This document shows, piece by piece, positions 40,258 to 50,286 of a stretch of DNA of 64,000 nucleotides. The stretch is from positions 223,501 to 287,500 of the forward strand of contig CAUYUJ010021037.1 of NCBI GenBank assembly GCA_963575745.1, read 5' to 3'. The notes under the pieces were generated by a model. The model did no database searches. It worked only from the letters and a program-made list of their open reading frames with translations, and was not told the DNA's origin. Source of the DNA: Prorocentrum cordatum (lineage: Eukaryota > Sar > Dinophyceae > Prorocentrales > Prorocentraceae). Both the position numbers and the translations under genes were made by a program. Positions within the stretch are counted from its first letter, which is position 1; every line of letters begins with the position of its first letter.

Positions 40258-42450
40258 TCAGATGTCCTGATCGTCTTGGAGGAAGTCACGCCAGTCCGGC
40301 GGCTGCCAAGAATCGATGATGCGCCTGGAGCCACCGCCCGTGCTGCCGCCGATGTCCAGGTAGTCGCCATCGGCCCTGAACAGACGGCCGTGCCCCAACG
40401 CCAGAATCGCTTGGTTGCGGATTTGAAGCAGCTCTCCGCTCTCAAACATCTGCAACACGTCCAGCTGCCTGCGCGTGAAGTTCGGCTTTGGCTGGCCAGC
40501 CTGGGCAGACAGATGGCGGGAAAGCCGCTCCCCCTCGTTGTAGCGCGCGATGGCCTCGGCCTTCTGGTGGTGCAGCCGGCGCCGCTGTTGCCGCAGAGCT
40601 TCCTCGGGAACTGCTGCATCACGGCCCTCACTGTGATCAGCTTGCAACGCTTGCGTTAGCCAATCAACGTCGAAGCGCCCTGAGAAGGCCAGCACCTCCC
40701 AGATCTGTTTGGTACCGGCCACACGTTGCAAATGGCGATGCCACCGCTTACGCTTCTGGTCTTTCACAAACTTGGCGACGCTACCCAGACCTGCACCCTT
40801 GGCCTGGCCACCTTTTCCCGCAGGCTGAGAAGCACCGTGAGAACCTTTCTTACCGCCTGGCCCTTTGTTAGGACCCTGCGGAACCGCATGGCCCCCTTGT
40901 GGCGCAGACTTGCCTCTCGCTTTTCCCTTTTCGACATCCCGTTCCTGAAGCGCACGCTGCTGCCGCGACTGCTCGTACTGGTCGCGAGCTACTCTGACCA
41001 ATTCCTGGCGCTCAGGCTCCGTGAGAACGCAGCGCATGTCGTCGATGTTCTTGCTCCGCAGAAAGTCATGTCGAAGCTTAAGGACAGAGAGAATGGCTCG
41101 GCCAGTCTCCTCCTGAGACGCAAAGGCCGCGTCATATTCCGAGCCATGCTGAGGAGCGCCAGCTGGATCAGTGTCCGCTGGCTCCGTGGACTTCCTCTTT
41201 TTGAAAAGCAAGAGACTGAGATGGTGGAGGACTTTCGGATCGCACTCCTCGTCGTACCTTTCGTCCCAAAGCTGCCTCAGCTCCCTGTGCAAGTCGTTCG
41301 CGCGATTCTGAACGACATCCTCGACGTAGTCGGGATCACCCGGTGAAGTCGGTGAAAGCGGAGGAGTAGAACTCGGCGACCGATCCCAATGCACAGAAGA
41401 CTCGGCGTCCGCCTGTACGCTGACGTCGGCGTCGGAGACGTTTTCGACGACAATCTTCCGCCTCTTGCTCTCCCCAGGCTGAATAGCACCAGGGAGAGTG
41501 AGCACAACCGCCACCGCATCGTGTGCGTCGTTGCGCATGCCACGATCCGTAAAAGACGCGCCAACGGCAATGGAGCAGAAACGGGCGACTGCTCCGCAGA
41601 CCGCGACGTGGTCGCCTTTGAGGTCGGCCGGAGTGGCATGGACCTCCCAGAGCTTCTCGTCGTTCTGCTGGCGCTGGTAAGCCTCCCGCGCCTCCTGGAA
41701 AGTGAGGTTGTCGTCGCCGACTACAAGCAGAACGACTGGCACGTGCGGCTCCGAAGCATTGAGAATCTGAGCCATGCAGTCCAGGTGCAAGCGGAGATGG
41801 CGAACTGTCCGCTTTCGAGTCTGGATGGTCGGCGGTTTCTTGCCGCACACGATGTGCATGTTGGCGATCACCACGTGGAACTTGTCATGGCCTGGTTTGT
41901 TCACCTCAAAATGTGAAATAACAGCATCAATCTCTCGGCCGCTAGGAGGCCTGTAAACTTTGCTGTCTTCGCACAGAGTCAGTTCCGCAGGCTGAGAAGC
42001 ACCGCGGAACCCCCAGAGAGTCAAGTAGTTGTCGACCTCCGAGAAGCGAATGCCATCACCGAAAGGCTTACTGAGGATCTCTGTCACGTTGATCCCTGCT
42101 CGGCGAAAGCCTTCACGGAACGCACCGACCTCGCAGCCACAGACAATATCAGCATCAGCGGTCTCCACTATCGTGGCGCACACCCTTCCGAAGTTAGCGC
42201 AGTGAGTGGCCGCCTGCTTACCAGTCATCATGCCCTGCTCGAACCCGAAATTGAACGAGGCGACCGTGAAAGACGCAGGCTGCACAGCGCCAGAACCAGG
42301 CGTCTGTCCACCTTCCTCCGCAGGCTGAGAAGCACCGCGAGGCGGCGCAGGCTGAGAAGCACCGCGAGGCGGCGACACTTCGGACGAGCCTCGCGGAGCA
42401 GAGGCTGCGGATGAACGTTGGATATGGGGGTACGGCCAGGGGAACGCCAT
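40258..42450 (-). CDS. EEP-fold protein, 730 aa, with in-frame short repeats
   Basis: The only long intact gene. Start ATG at 42450, stop TGA at 40258-40260. Residues 62-320 fit an endonuclease/exonuclease/phosphatase domain: FTVASFNFG (Asn 67), DIVCGCEVG (Glu 107), VVIANMHIV (His 199), LLVVGDDNLT (Asp 246, Asn 248) and DAHDAVAVVL (Asp 308, His 310). These are the usual metal-binding and catalytic positions, so activity on nucleic acid or a phosphoester is plausible. Residues 330-480 are acidic then helical. 480-550 is Lys/Gly-rich. 550-640 has KFVKDQKRKRWHRHLQRVAG and FDVDWLTQAL, possibly nucleic-acid binding. Seven in-frame copies of a short repeat encode GASQPA or variants: around residues 30, 39, 54, 150, 321, plus two in the C-terminal half. 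No intron is needed and no spliced-leader relic lies upstream. It may derive from a retroelement nuclease or be a dinoflagellate-specific family. Confidence 0.75.
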   Translation of the reverse strand: MAFPWPYPHIQRSSAASAPRGSSEVSPPRGASQPAPPRGASQPAEEGGQTPGSGAVQPASFTVASFNFGFEQGMMTGKQAATHCANFGRVCATIVETADADIVCGCEVGAFREGFRRAGINVTEILSKPFGDGIRFSEVDNYLTLWGFRGASQPAELTLCEDSKVYRPPSGREIDAVISHFEVNKPGHDKFHVVIANMHIVCGKKPPTIQTRKRTVRHLRLHLDCMAQILNASEPHVPVVLLVVGDDNLTFQEAREAYQRQQNDEKLWEVHATPADLKGDHVAVCGAVARFCSIAVGASFTDRGMRNDAHDAVAVVLTLPGAIQPGESKRRKIVVENVSDADVSVQADAESSVHWDRSPSSTPPLSPTSPGDPDYVEDVVQNRANDLHRELRQLWDERYDEECDPKVLHHLSLLLFKKRKSTEPADTDPAGAPQHGSEYDAAFASQEETGRAILSVLKLRHDFLRSKNIDDMRCVLTEPERQELVRVARDQYEQSRQQRALQERDVEKGKARGKSAPQGGHAVPQGPNKGPGGKKGSHGASQPAGKGGQAKGAGLGSVAKFVKDQKRKRWHRHLQRVAGTKQIWEVLAFSGRFDVDWLTQALQADHSEGRDAAVPEEALRQQRRRLHHQKAEAIARYNEGERLSRHLSAQAGQPKPNFTRRQLDVLQMFESGELLQIRNQAILALGHGRLFRADGDYLDIGGSTGGGSRRIIDSWQPPDWRDFLQDDQDI
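40819..40838 (-). repeat. Short repeat in Lys/Gly-rich region (GASQPA)
   Basis: Exact core, same frame, between PGGKKGSH and GKGGQAKG. Confidence 0.85.
41144..41163 (-). repeat. Short repeat, diverged (GAPQHG)
   Basis: The most diverged copy, in the acidic linker. It could be a chance similarity. Confidence 0.45.
41473..41493 (-). repeat. Short repeat, diverged (GAIQPG)
   Basis: Same frame and orientation. It lies directly after the last EEP motif. Confidence 0.7.
41985..42006 (-). repeat. Short repeat inside the EEP domain
   Basis: Encodes GASQPA between LWGF and LTLCEDSK, in what should be a surface loop of the nuclease fold. Confidence 0.85.
42272..42367 (-). repeat. Cluster of three short repeats inside the EEP gene
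   Basis: Copies at 42346-42367, 42318-42339 and 42272-42292 encode GASQPA, GASQPA and GAVQPA in the same frame. The first two are 28 bases apart start to start, with a Glu/Pro-rich link. The core is GGTGCTTCTCAGCCTGC on the coding strand. Confidence 0.85.
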
Positions 42451-42459
42451 TGCAATCGA

Positions 42460-42530
42460 AACTCAGTGGACTGCAGTGAGTGAATGCAGTGGCACGATTG
42501 AATGCAGTGGACTGCAGTGTCACTAGCAAT
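42460..42530. repeat. Short tandem GCAGTGGACT repeat upstream of the EEP gene
   Basis: Three to four copies of a word like TGCAGTGGACTGCAGTG lie within 80 bases of the start codon. Its part in expression, if any, is unknown. Confidence 0.6.
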
Positions 42531-42574
42531 TCCTGAACCAAACACGGCTGTGGCGGAAGGACTACGAAGCGTCT

Positions 42575-43010
42575 GGCTATTCAAAATGTGGCCCGGGAAT
42601 GGAGTTCTGGGATCTCGAAGACCACGAAGTGGACTACAGTTGGCTCCGGGCATCCAAAATGTGGCCCAGGAATGGAGTTCTGGGAACTCGAAGAGCACGA
42701 AGTGTGTGACTGTTGCATCCGGCCCTCCAGAATGTGGCCCGGGAATGGAGTTCTGGGAACTCGAAGAGCACGATGTGTGTGACTGTTGCATACGGCCCTC
42801 CAGAATGTGGCCCGGGAATGGCGTTCTGGGATGTCGAAGAGCACGAAGTGTGTGACTGTTGCATCCGGTTATTCTAAATGTGGCCCGGGAATGGCGTTCT
42901 GGGATCTCGAAGAGCACGAAGTGTGTGACTGTTGCATCCGGGTATTGAGAATGTGGCCTGGGAATGGAGTTCTGGGAAGTCGAAGAGCACGAAGTGTGTG
43001 ACTGTTGGTG
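42575..43010. repeat. 73-bp tandem repeat, array 2
   Basis: About six units homologous to 37150-37640, including the TGTGTGACTGTTGCATCCGG variant. Followed by the shared tail at 43005-43137. Confidence 0.9.
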
Positions 43011-43137
43011 AAAAACGAGCCCGGCACCTGCCGCCCGGCAACTCCCAACACCTGCCCGGACCCCCCTGTGGAGTGATCTGCTGCTCTCTTTTGATCCCAC
43101 TAGAAACCTATCAGTCTTCGCTGTTAGGTAAAAACCA
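43005..43137. repeat. Shared tail of 73-bp arrays, copy 2
   Basis: Same words in the same order as 37630-37770, ending TCGCTGTTAGGTAAAAACC. Confidence 0.85.
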
Positions 43138-43209
43138 ATACGCGGAGGGGGGCCGGCCATTTCCTGGACGTCACCGAGGGAGAGAGGAGAGTAGTGTTTT
43201 TATAGTGTG

Positions 43210-43345
43210 TAACTGTGGAGGAGAAGGAGGAGGAGGAGTCCACGTAGCCGGAGGAGGAGGAGGAGGAGGACGGAAGGAAGGAGAAGGTGTTATGGAGAAG
43301 GAGGAGGTGGAGGAGGAGGAGGAGTTGGAGGAGGACGAGCCCAAC
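43210..43345. repeat. (GGA)n array
   Basis: GGAGGAGGA triplets with AAGGAAGG interruptions. Confidence 0.95.
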
Positions 43346-43583
43346 TTGTCTTGAGCGCCAGATCTCTCGGGCCGCGCCGCGGGGGGGGGGGACCCGCCGC
43401 GCGCAACCACGGAGCGGGCCTGCTGCCACAGGAGCAGGTGCTGCTGCAGGTCTTCCATCGCCCGCCCGGCCCAGTCGGGGCCCGGCAGCCGCGCCCCGAC
43501 GGGCCCCCCTCTCGAGCAGAGGCGCAAGCAGGGCAAGGGCAGCGGGGCAGGGATGAGCCGCAAGATGTTCCATACATAGATTT

Positions 43584-43787
43584 AGGGGAACGAACAATGA
43601 CATAATATAATAATTCGGAGGTCCGCGCGGAATTCTCGGATCGGCGCTGGGGCCCCCTGGCCCCTGGCGGCGCCTCCGGCGCCGCCCCTGGCGCGCTCCG
43701 CGTGCCAGGAAGGGCGGTCCAGCGCGGATCCGCGAAATCCGCATGGACCTCCGAGGTTTTTATGTGTATGCCATGTTTCGTTCCCCC
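43584..43787. mobile_element. GC-rich fold-back MITE, long-armed copy
   Basis: The outer arms GGGGAACGAA and TTCGTTCCCC lead inward to CGGAGGTCCGCGCGGA and TCCGCATGGACCTCCG. The centre has GGCGGCGCCTCCGGCGCCGCC, related to the copy at 2099-2264. A 22-base direct duplication (starting GGGCAGCGGGGCAGG) flanks the element, ending at about 43556 on the left and starting at about 43792 on the right. Confidence 0.7.
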
Positions 43788-44063
43788 AGACAGGGCAGCG
43801 GGGCAGGGATGAGCCCCACGACGTCCCACAGATTGGCCGTAGTCGCCGCTTCAGTGCGAAAGCTTTTCTCGCCGCGTGCGGACCCCCAGAGGGCCTCCGC
43901 AGGGCCCTCGGGGCCGCCGAGCAAGACGGCTCGGGGCGAGAAGCCGGTGCCGGGGAACGGGTCGAGACCTCTAGAGGTCCACGTGCCGAACTGTCGTGGT
44001 GTCGGGTGTCTGGGGGGGGGGGGGGGGGCAATGGTTGAGCAGGGTCCGACCGTCCCGGCATTT

Positions 44064-44210
44064 CTGTAGGCCTACTACGATGTGTTCTCTCAATGTTCTT
44101 AGAACATAAAACCGGTGTGACCAAACAAGACAGACTCAGCCAGAAATGTTCTAAGAACATGTCGCGCAGACCCAAAAAGGTTCTTAGAATATTCTTTGGT
44201 AGGCCTACAG
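44064..44210. mobile_element. TIR element (MITE) with internal TTCTAAGAA palindromes
   Basis: Perfect 12-bp terminal inverted repeats CTGTAGGCCTAC (44064-44075) and GTAGGCCTACAG (44199-44210) bracket about 120 bases. Inside are AATGTTCTTAGAACAT, AATGTTCTAAGAACATG and GGTTCTTAGAATATTC, three variants of one palindrome. No protein is encoded. A target duplication is not obvious. Confidence 0.7.
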
Positions 44211-44635
44211 GCCAGCCAGGACGCTTCGCCACTGCTTCAAGTGGGGGGAACGGGGGGCCTTCGACCCCGGCGCCTCGAACTTTCTTTCGATTCGAGCCAA
44301 GAGCTTTTGTTGCCCCGTGTAGGGCCTGAGCCCTCCCAGATCGCTCCAGCCCAAGAGATGGTCCGGTTGCAATGCTTTCGCGCCGTCTGATCTTCTGGGG
44401 AGGTGGAGAGTGAGCGCGGAAGGGAAGACGAAGACGGATCTCCGCGCCACTGCGCGAGGAAGGAGGAAAAACGGGAGGGGGGGCAGAGGAGGGGGGAGAG
44501 GGAGTCAGACAAGCCCGGCGCGCCCGCGCCATATCTGGCAGACTGGACCCCCAGACGAAAAACAAATCCAGGCGAAAAGCTCAAACACATGCACTTCGGA
44601 TTATCGCGGCGCAGGTGACCGGGGGGCCTTTTGGT

Positions 44636-45060
44636 CACCGGGTCCGACCAGGCGCGAGAAGAAGTTCTGCGAGCAGTAGCACACAAACCTATTGCAATCC
44701 TCGCGAGAAGATGCTCGCAAATCCTCCCGCGTGCAGAGAAGCCCACAATTCATTATCCCTTTGGGAAGTTAGCACCCAAACATGATCCAGCCCACCCAAC
44801 AATTAACGGAAACTGATCCCACGTCGCCGCGCGCCGACCAGGCGCCAGCAGTAGTTCCGCCGGCAGTGCTCGGCTGGCGAGTTTGAGCAAACTCGCAAAT
44901 CAAAACGAAGCAATTCACATTGCAATCATCATGAGAAGATGTTCACGCATCATCCAGCGCGCAGAGAAGCCCACAATGGGTTATTCCACTCGAGAAATAG
45001 CCCCCAAACATTATCCAGCCGAACCAATAGAGAGAAACTAATCCCACGTCGCTGCGGCGT
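44636..45060. repeat. Tandem duplication of ~200 bp
   Basis: 44636-44830 and 44826-45060 share CGACCAGGCGC, GCAATCNTC, GAGAAGATG, GCAGAGAAGCCCACAAT, ATTATCC and CTGATCCCACGTCGC or close variants in order. The second copy has an extra 30-40 bases. Confidence 0.75.
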
Positions 45061-45079
45061 GGAGACGCACGTGGACCCT

Positions 45080-45364
45080 CCCAATCGAGCCTTCGGTGGA
45101 GCTCCCCATGGGGACACGAAACGTGTGATGGATGCGCCGAAATGCGGCGGGACAAAAAACCATGTGGACATGTGGACCCTCCCACTGGGGCCTTCGGAGG
45201 ACCTCCCTATGGGTCCACGAAAGATTTGCGGGGTGTACTGAATTGGTAGACTGATGCGGGGAGGAGAAGCAGGAAGGGAGGAGGAGAAGAGAGGAGAGGA
45301 GAGGAGAGGAGACGCGAGGACTGTCTCTTCAAAACGAGCACTCAGCATCACAGGATAGTTGGGG
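45080..45364 (+). mobile_element. Composite repeat element R5, 5' truncated
   Basis: Two units with GCCTTCGGTGGAGCTCCCCA and CCACGAAACGTGTG, a GGAGAGGA purine run (45255-45315) and the conserved right end (45319-45364) with CTGTCTCTTCAAAACGAGCA and CACAGGATAGTTGGGG. The left end is missing. Confidence 0.7.
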
Positions 45365-45859
45365 GAAAATGGAAGTGTGGTGCACAAGCAAGACAGGGGA
45401 GCTGTGTAACTTAGGAGAAGGGGGAGGTGGCGGATGAGCTGGAGGATGAGCAGGAGGAAAGCGAGCAGGAGGAGGAAGGAGGACGAGGAGGAAAAGCAGC
45501 AACAGGAGCAGGAGTGGAAGCAGCGGGACGAGCAGGAGTACCAGGGGAATGGCGAGGAAGGGAATGAAGCGGGGAGACAACAGTAAGGGTGGACTCGGAT
45601 CCAATCGAATAAACCGCGCTGGGGCGGAAGCGCCTTTCTGGGCGACGGGAGCCAAGCAATTTAGAGTCCGTGTGTCTGCCACCGTGCCGCTGGACACGGA
45701 GTGAGCGGTTCCGCAGGTCCTTCGCCCAATCCCCTGAGCCTGCCCTGAAGTCCTGAAGAGTGTTTTAGGGGCCTGGACCCACATTGCCGAAATCTCTTGG
45801 TGCTCGGCGCGTGCCCCCTGTGGTTCCCGGCATCTTGTCGCATAATTTCTCTGGCTCGA

Positions 45860-46400
45860 CAGGGCCTCTGGACGGGCCCCGAGGGCCCCAAGAGGACATC
45901 AAGACGGTCCAAGATGGCCCCGAAACGGCCAAGGCGCCCCAAGAGGCCTCCGAGAAGACACCCAAGAGAGCCCCGAGAGGCACAAATCATTGGTGTGACA
46001 TGTTTTTGTTATGTGCCTTCTCGAGTTTTCGGCTTCTCGACGCTCCACGGCAGCCAAGAGGCCTCCAAGACCGCCACAAGACGGTGGGAGTGGCCGCCAA
46101 CACGCCCCCAAGACGGTCCACGAGGGCCCAAACGGCCCGCGAGCCTCCCCAAACGGCCTGCTCGGGGCCTAAGACGGCCCCAAGAGGGCGCATGAAGGGG
46201 AGATAAGAACCGAAAACTCAAGCCTTCCGCCCCGAGAGGGTCACAGAAGGCCACAAGAGTCCTCAAGAGGCCCCCAAGAGGCCCCCAAGAGGCCCAAAGA
46301 AACCCCCGAGAAACCCCAAAGGGGCCTCATAACGGCCCCCCAAAGGAATCCAAACTGCCTCCAACAGGCCCCTGAGAGGCCTCTCTCGACACCCCAACGA
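45860..46400. repeat. CCAAGACGG array with weak AT island
   Basis: Degenerate units flank an island at 45985-46035 with CAAATCATTGGTGTGAC. Confidence 0.7.
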
Positions 46401-47040
46401 GCATTCAATAAGCTTCATACCCACAGCCCAGGCACGGTGGTCGGATGAGCCGGGGCCATCAAATAAAAGGCAACACGCGGAGAAGGCGAGACGCTTTCAG
46501 CACGTAGTCGTGAGGAGAGGAGGGTCATATTCAGATTGAGTGCTTGTGCAGAGGGGGGTGGGAAAGGGGAAAGATGGAGAGGGGAAGCCTCGGGGATGAG
46601 ATGCTTGACTTTGAGTACTGAAGGGCCACATCACATAAAGAATTTCGAGCACCCAGGACAATATCGAAACAGTGTCGAACGAGTATCGCCTCCCAGGGCC
46701 CAACACGTGAAAACATTCAAGTTTCGGTACCTTCTTGGTGCTCGAATTTCTCTCTGGTGATCAAGGCTAAAGTAGTTTGGAACATCATAATTCAAATCCT
46801 GTTGGACAGGTCCGGGCGCGAGTGAAGAGGGAAAGGGTGGAGGGGAAGGAGGGGAAGGAGGGGAAGGGGGGAAAGGGGACGCGGGAGGGGATAGAAGGAG
46901 AAACAAGACTAGAACGTGGAAACGGCAAGGATACCGGGGGGCGGGTTTGAGGATGGCATTCGGGCATGACTCCCGCGTGTGAGCGCCCTCTCCCTCTCCC
47001 TCTCTCTCTCCCTCTTTCTGTCAAACGCTGATCCCCCGAA
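46400..47040. other. No gene recognised
   Basis: It includes a GGGGAAGGA purine stretch (46830-46880) and a CTCCCTCT tract (46985-47025). Otherwise unassigned. Confidence 0.5.
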
Positions 47041-47041
47041 G

Positions 47042-47200
47042 ATGGCCCTGCTCCTCATACTTTTGTTTTGCTCCACGATGCGTGTGCACAGCCAGAAGGC
47101 ATTGCCAGCATACCTTGGACATCATAGCACCTACAAGATAGGAGATCGTACGATGATGTGCGCGGTCTTCCTTGCAATGCATCAGAAAACGAAGTATTGA
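47042..47200 (+). CDS. Small ORF with a signal-peptide-like start
   Basis: ATG at 47042 encodes MALLLILLFCSTMRVHSQKA and stops at 47198-47200 (52 residues). The first 12 residues are strongly hydrophobic, with a small-residue site after them. There is no other support and it may be chance. Confidence 0.25.
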   Translation: MALLLILLFCSTMRVHSQKALPAYLGHHSTYKIGDRTMMCAVFLAMHQKTKY

Positions 47201-48650
47201 ACCAGCGATGAAAAAGTATCGTTGGCCATGCTACAGACGCTGTCATTGACAATGTGGCAACGATATGCGACGCTGACCTCTTTGGAATACAGGTTATTGT
47301 TTAGGAAGGCGCTATCATTCTAAGAAGAAGCGAATACATGCACACGCAAGCGTCGACTCAGTGGAAAAGGCACAGCCACGTGACTTGGATCGTTCTCTGG
47401 CGACACACCTGGCTAGGGACAGAAGTCCGCTCCACAAAGGGGACGCAAATAAGATGGTCGATAATGATGAGAGCACGCATGAACGAACCAATGAACACGG
47501 CTTATATTTCAAGGCGGATGAAGCACGGTGGGAGCAATGAACCACCACCGGCCCGACCATTCGGCGTGCACTGCAAGCGGTGCCGCGCTGTCTGCGCTGC
47601 TCCCGCTCGGCCTGGGGAAAGACCACGGACGTCGACATCGCAATGCCAGGGCACCTGCAAAGCCGTTCACCCAAACAGTGCGCCACTGCCAAGATGGAGC
47701 TCATCCAAGGTAGGGTTCACAATGAACGCTGCGTGGCCGAGCAGTTGCTCAGCGGGTACACCCGCTCGGGTTTTACCATCTCCATTCTTCCAGGCAGGCA
47801 CACCGATGTCCATACAAGCCAGCACGACGCTCTGCTGCAGTGGAGAGACGTTTGCCGCGACTGCTTCGAGGAACCGACAGCGCCAGCCGCCGCGGCACCG
47901 GCACCAGCTGCGCCAGCAAACTGGCCCGCCCGGACAGCGACGGCAAAGCCGCATGGCAGCAACGACCGACGCGAGAGCCCGCAGCGACTTTCTGGCCTCG
48001 CTCGTGCGGGCCCCTGGGGCGTCCCAGAGGGGGCGTCTGCTGGCGAGGGGGGAACCCAGGCGTGAGGAGGCGGGGCCGCCGACGGGGCAACGCCTTGGGA
48101 GCCGGAAAGCACCAAGCCCCCGCCGCCAGCGGCGTGCCCCATCCGCGCCAACCGCCGCCGCTGTCGTCGGACGGAAGCGGCGGGTCCAACCCCCCGGCCC
48201 CCTTCCGACGAGGGCGGCGGGGCAAGGCGCCCCCCGCCACCAGACCCGCCCCGCCGAGACGCCGCCTTCGGCCATCTGGCTTCGGGCCCTCCGTGTACAT
48301 TCGCGCCTAGAACGAAGCGGCCGCGCGGATGGCCGGCGCCTCCGCGGGCGGATTGGGGCGAGGAAGCAGAGGGCGAGGAAGTGGGAAGACGAGGAGTAGA
48401 CGACGGGCGGCCTGACGAAACCGATGCCCCACCTGGTGGCCGAAGGGGACGTTCGAATTGTGCGAGGTCACAATCGCGGATGCACGAGGGGTGGGCGCCC
48501 ACTTTGGATAGGGAACGCAACCGAAGAGCTCTCTTGGGGACATATGCCCGAACTCAAAGCTCCCCTTCTTTACTGGACGGTCGGATATTTTCGGGGAGCT
48601 TCGGGGCTGGGAGGAAAGGGTCACCTGCCCCCAGAAGACAAGGAACTGCA
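47200..48650. other. GC-rich stretch with overlapping open frames, no gene recognised
   Basis: Long open frames on both strands at 47340-48400 are expected from the G+C content, and none carries a pattern I recognise. The plus-strand frame of 353 codons (47338-48399) is the longest. Confidence 0.4.
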
Positions 48651-48780
48651 TAGACGCAAGCTTTCGGAGGTCCGCTCGGGATTTCTTCGGCCGGCGCAAA
48701 GAACCCTTTTTCCCCTGACGAGCGGAGCGCGCCAGGGGAGGCACTGGAGACGCCGCCAGGGGGGCCCATCGCCGACAAAA
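48650..48780. mobile_element. Half fold-back MITE
   Basis: The left arm AAGCTTTCGGAGGTCCGC and a central GAGCGGAGCGCGCCAGGGG resemble the copies at 43584 and 2099. The right arm is missing. Confidence 0.5.
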
Positions 48781-48897
48781 CGAATCCGCAGAAACAAACC
48801 CCCGACAGATTTCGTAGCAACCCGCAGTTGCGGATAAGAGTGATAGGGCAATCGCAGGGCGGTCGCGGGCGGGGTCGCGGGCGGGACGACGACAGCA

Positions 48898-48960
48898 AAC
48901 AACAAAATCACAACAAAATCACAACAACAACAACAACAGCAACAACAACAACAACAATAA
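48898..48960. repeat. (AAC)n microsatellite
   Basis: AACAACAAC with AAAATC interruptions. Confidence 0.95.
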
Positions 48961-49429
48961 TTTGAAGACTGTTCGCTCCTCTTTGCTCACGTGCTAATCA
49001 ATACGTGCGTCCCTAACCCTCGGCACCGCCTTCGTCGTTTTCGATATACCCCATTGGGGGTCTATTTCCCTACCTGCCACGTGCATTTAATGCTGCCCCT
49101 AAAACAATGGAAGAAAAGGACGGGTATAAAGGAAAGGTGGAATAATGGAGCACGAGAAAAATCAGCAGGAAAAGGGGCAAGGAACAGAAATCAAGTGGTA
49201 GAACCAAACGGGCGGAGCGGGTGGGCAGACCCATAGCGGGCAGGTCGGGAAGGCGGGCCCTGACTTGCCAGCGCTGAGCTGGACCCCAAAAGGTGATATC
49301 TCCGATATCGGGGGGCTACCAGCGGCCGCGCGCACGAGACTGCGAACGGCAACGAGTTACCTCCAGAAGTTGGCCAGACAACAGCTGCTGCCGAACCACT
49401 TCGTTGGAACGAGAAGAGGGGGAGGGAGA

Positions 49430-50284
49430 GAATTGCGCAGCACCATGCACTCGCCATGCTTGGGCAATACGTTTGTGGCGACGCGAGTGCAACCGTAAAC
49501 GGGCTTCAAAACGTTGGCGTGGCGTGCCTTGGATCCCCGCCTGCGGGCCGAATGCTGTGCAACGAAGGCATCTATGCACGATGCATCCAAGACGTTGGCG
49601 ACAAGTGACGTTGGGGTGGGAAGGGGGACGGAGGAGAGCCAGGGAACGCCCTCAGGGAATGAAGACGACGGAGGCAAGAGACAAGCAAGCCATTTGGATA
49701 ATAGAATGTACAGACGAGGACACCTGGCGTAGTGGCCGATATCGTCGAGGTCGATCGTGCCCAATACCCTGCGGCGGACGCCCTAGGGCACACCCTTGAG
49801 GACAAGAACGGCACTGTGCCGAAGTACATGCACTCCGAGTGACCATTCTGCGCAACGCCACCAGAAAGTGGGGCTGGGTTTTCTGCAGGACCAAACCCGC
49901 GTTCATCCCGAACCACTCAATGCGAGCCCACGAGGCCAACGAAAACCAGGACCTCAGATGCCGAAGAAGAATATGCCTGGGACACTCCCGGGGAGCATGC
50001 GGGACCCACAGAGACCTATACAGAGCAGCTTGAACTGTTGTGGGCTCTCCTGGAGGACTGCGAGGCCCCGAGAAGTATCAGTTGTGCATGCTGCGCATAT
50101 AGCACAGGAGTGAGGTGTGCGACCAGCCTGAGAACGTGCGAAGAACTATACATTAAGGATCATCAGCAAGCGAGTCTAAGTGCTCAAGGATAGCGCCAAA
50201 GTCAGGATGCTTCACAATATATCTCAGACGTGTGGCCTCGGCGAGGGTGACAGTGTCTGGGAACGAAAGAACCATATGGATGCC
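49430..50284 (-). pseudogene. LINE 2 ORF2 C-terminal region with Cys/His knuckle
   Basis: 50284-50153 encodes GIHMVLSFPDTVTLAEATRL and HPDFGAILEHLDSLADDP in one frame. Further down, QKTQPHFLVALRRM, TRSACTSAQCRSCPQGC and, after a frame change near 49764, DLDDIGHYARCPRLY follow. The spacing CxxxxC, C, HYxxC is that of a zinc knuckle at the C-terminus of such ORF2 proteins. The frame continues to about 49430 (ANVLDASCIDAFVAQHS). Confidence 0.65.
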
Positions 50285-50286
50285 AC

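Noticed and set aside
47338-48399. 353-codon plus-strand gene
   Set aside because: The sequence is very GC-rich with long frames on both strands. The translation is Arg/Pro/Ala-rich with no pattern.
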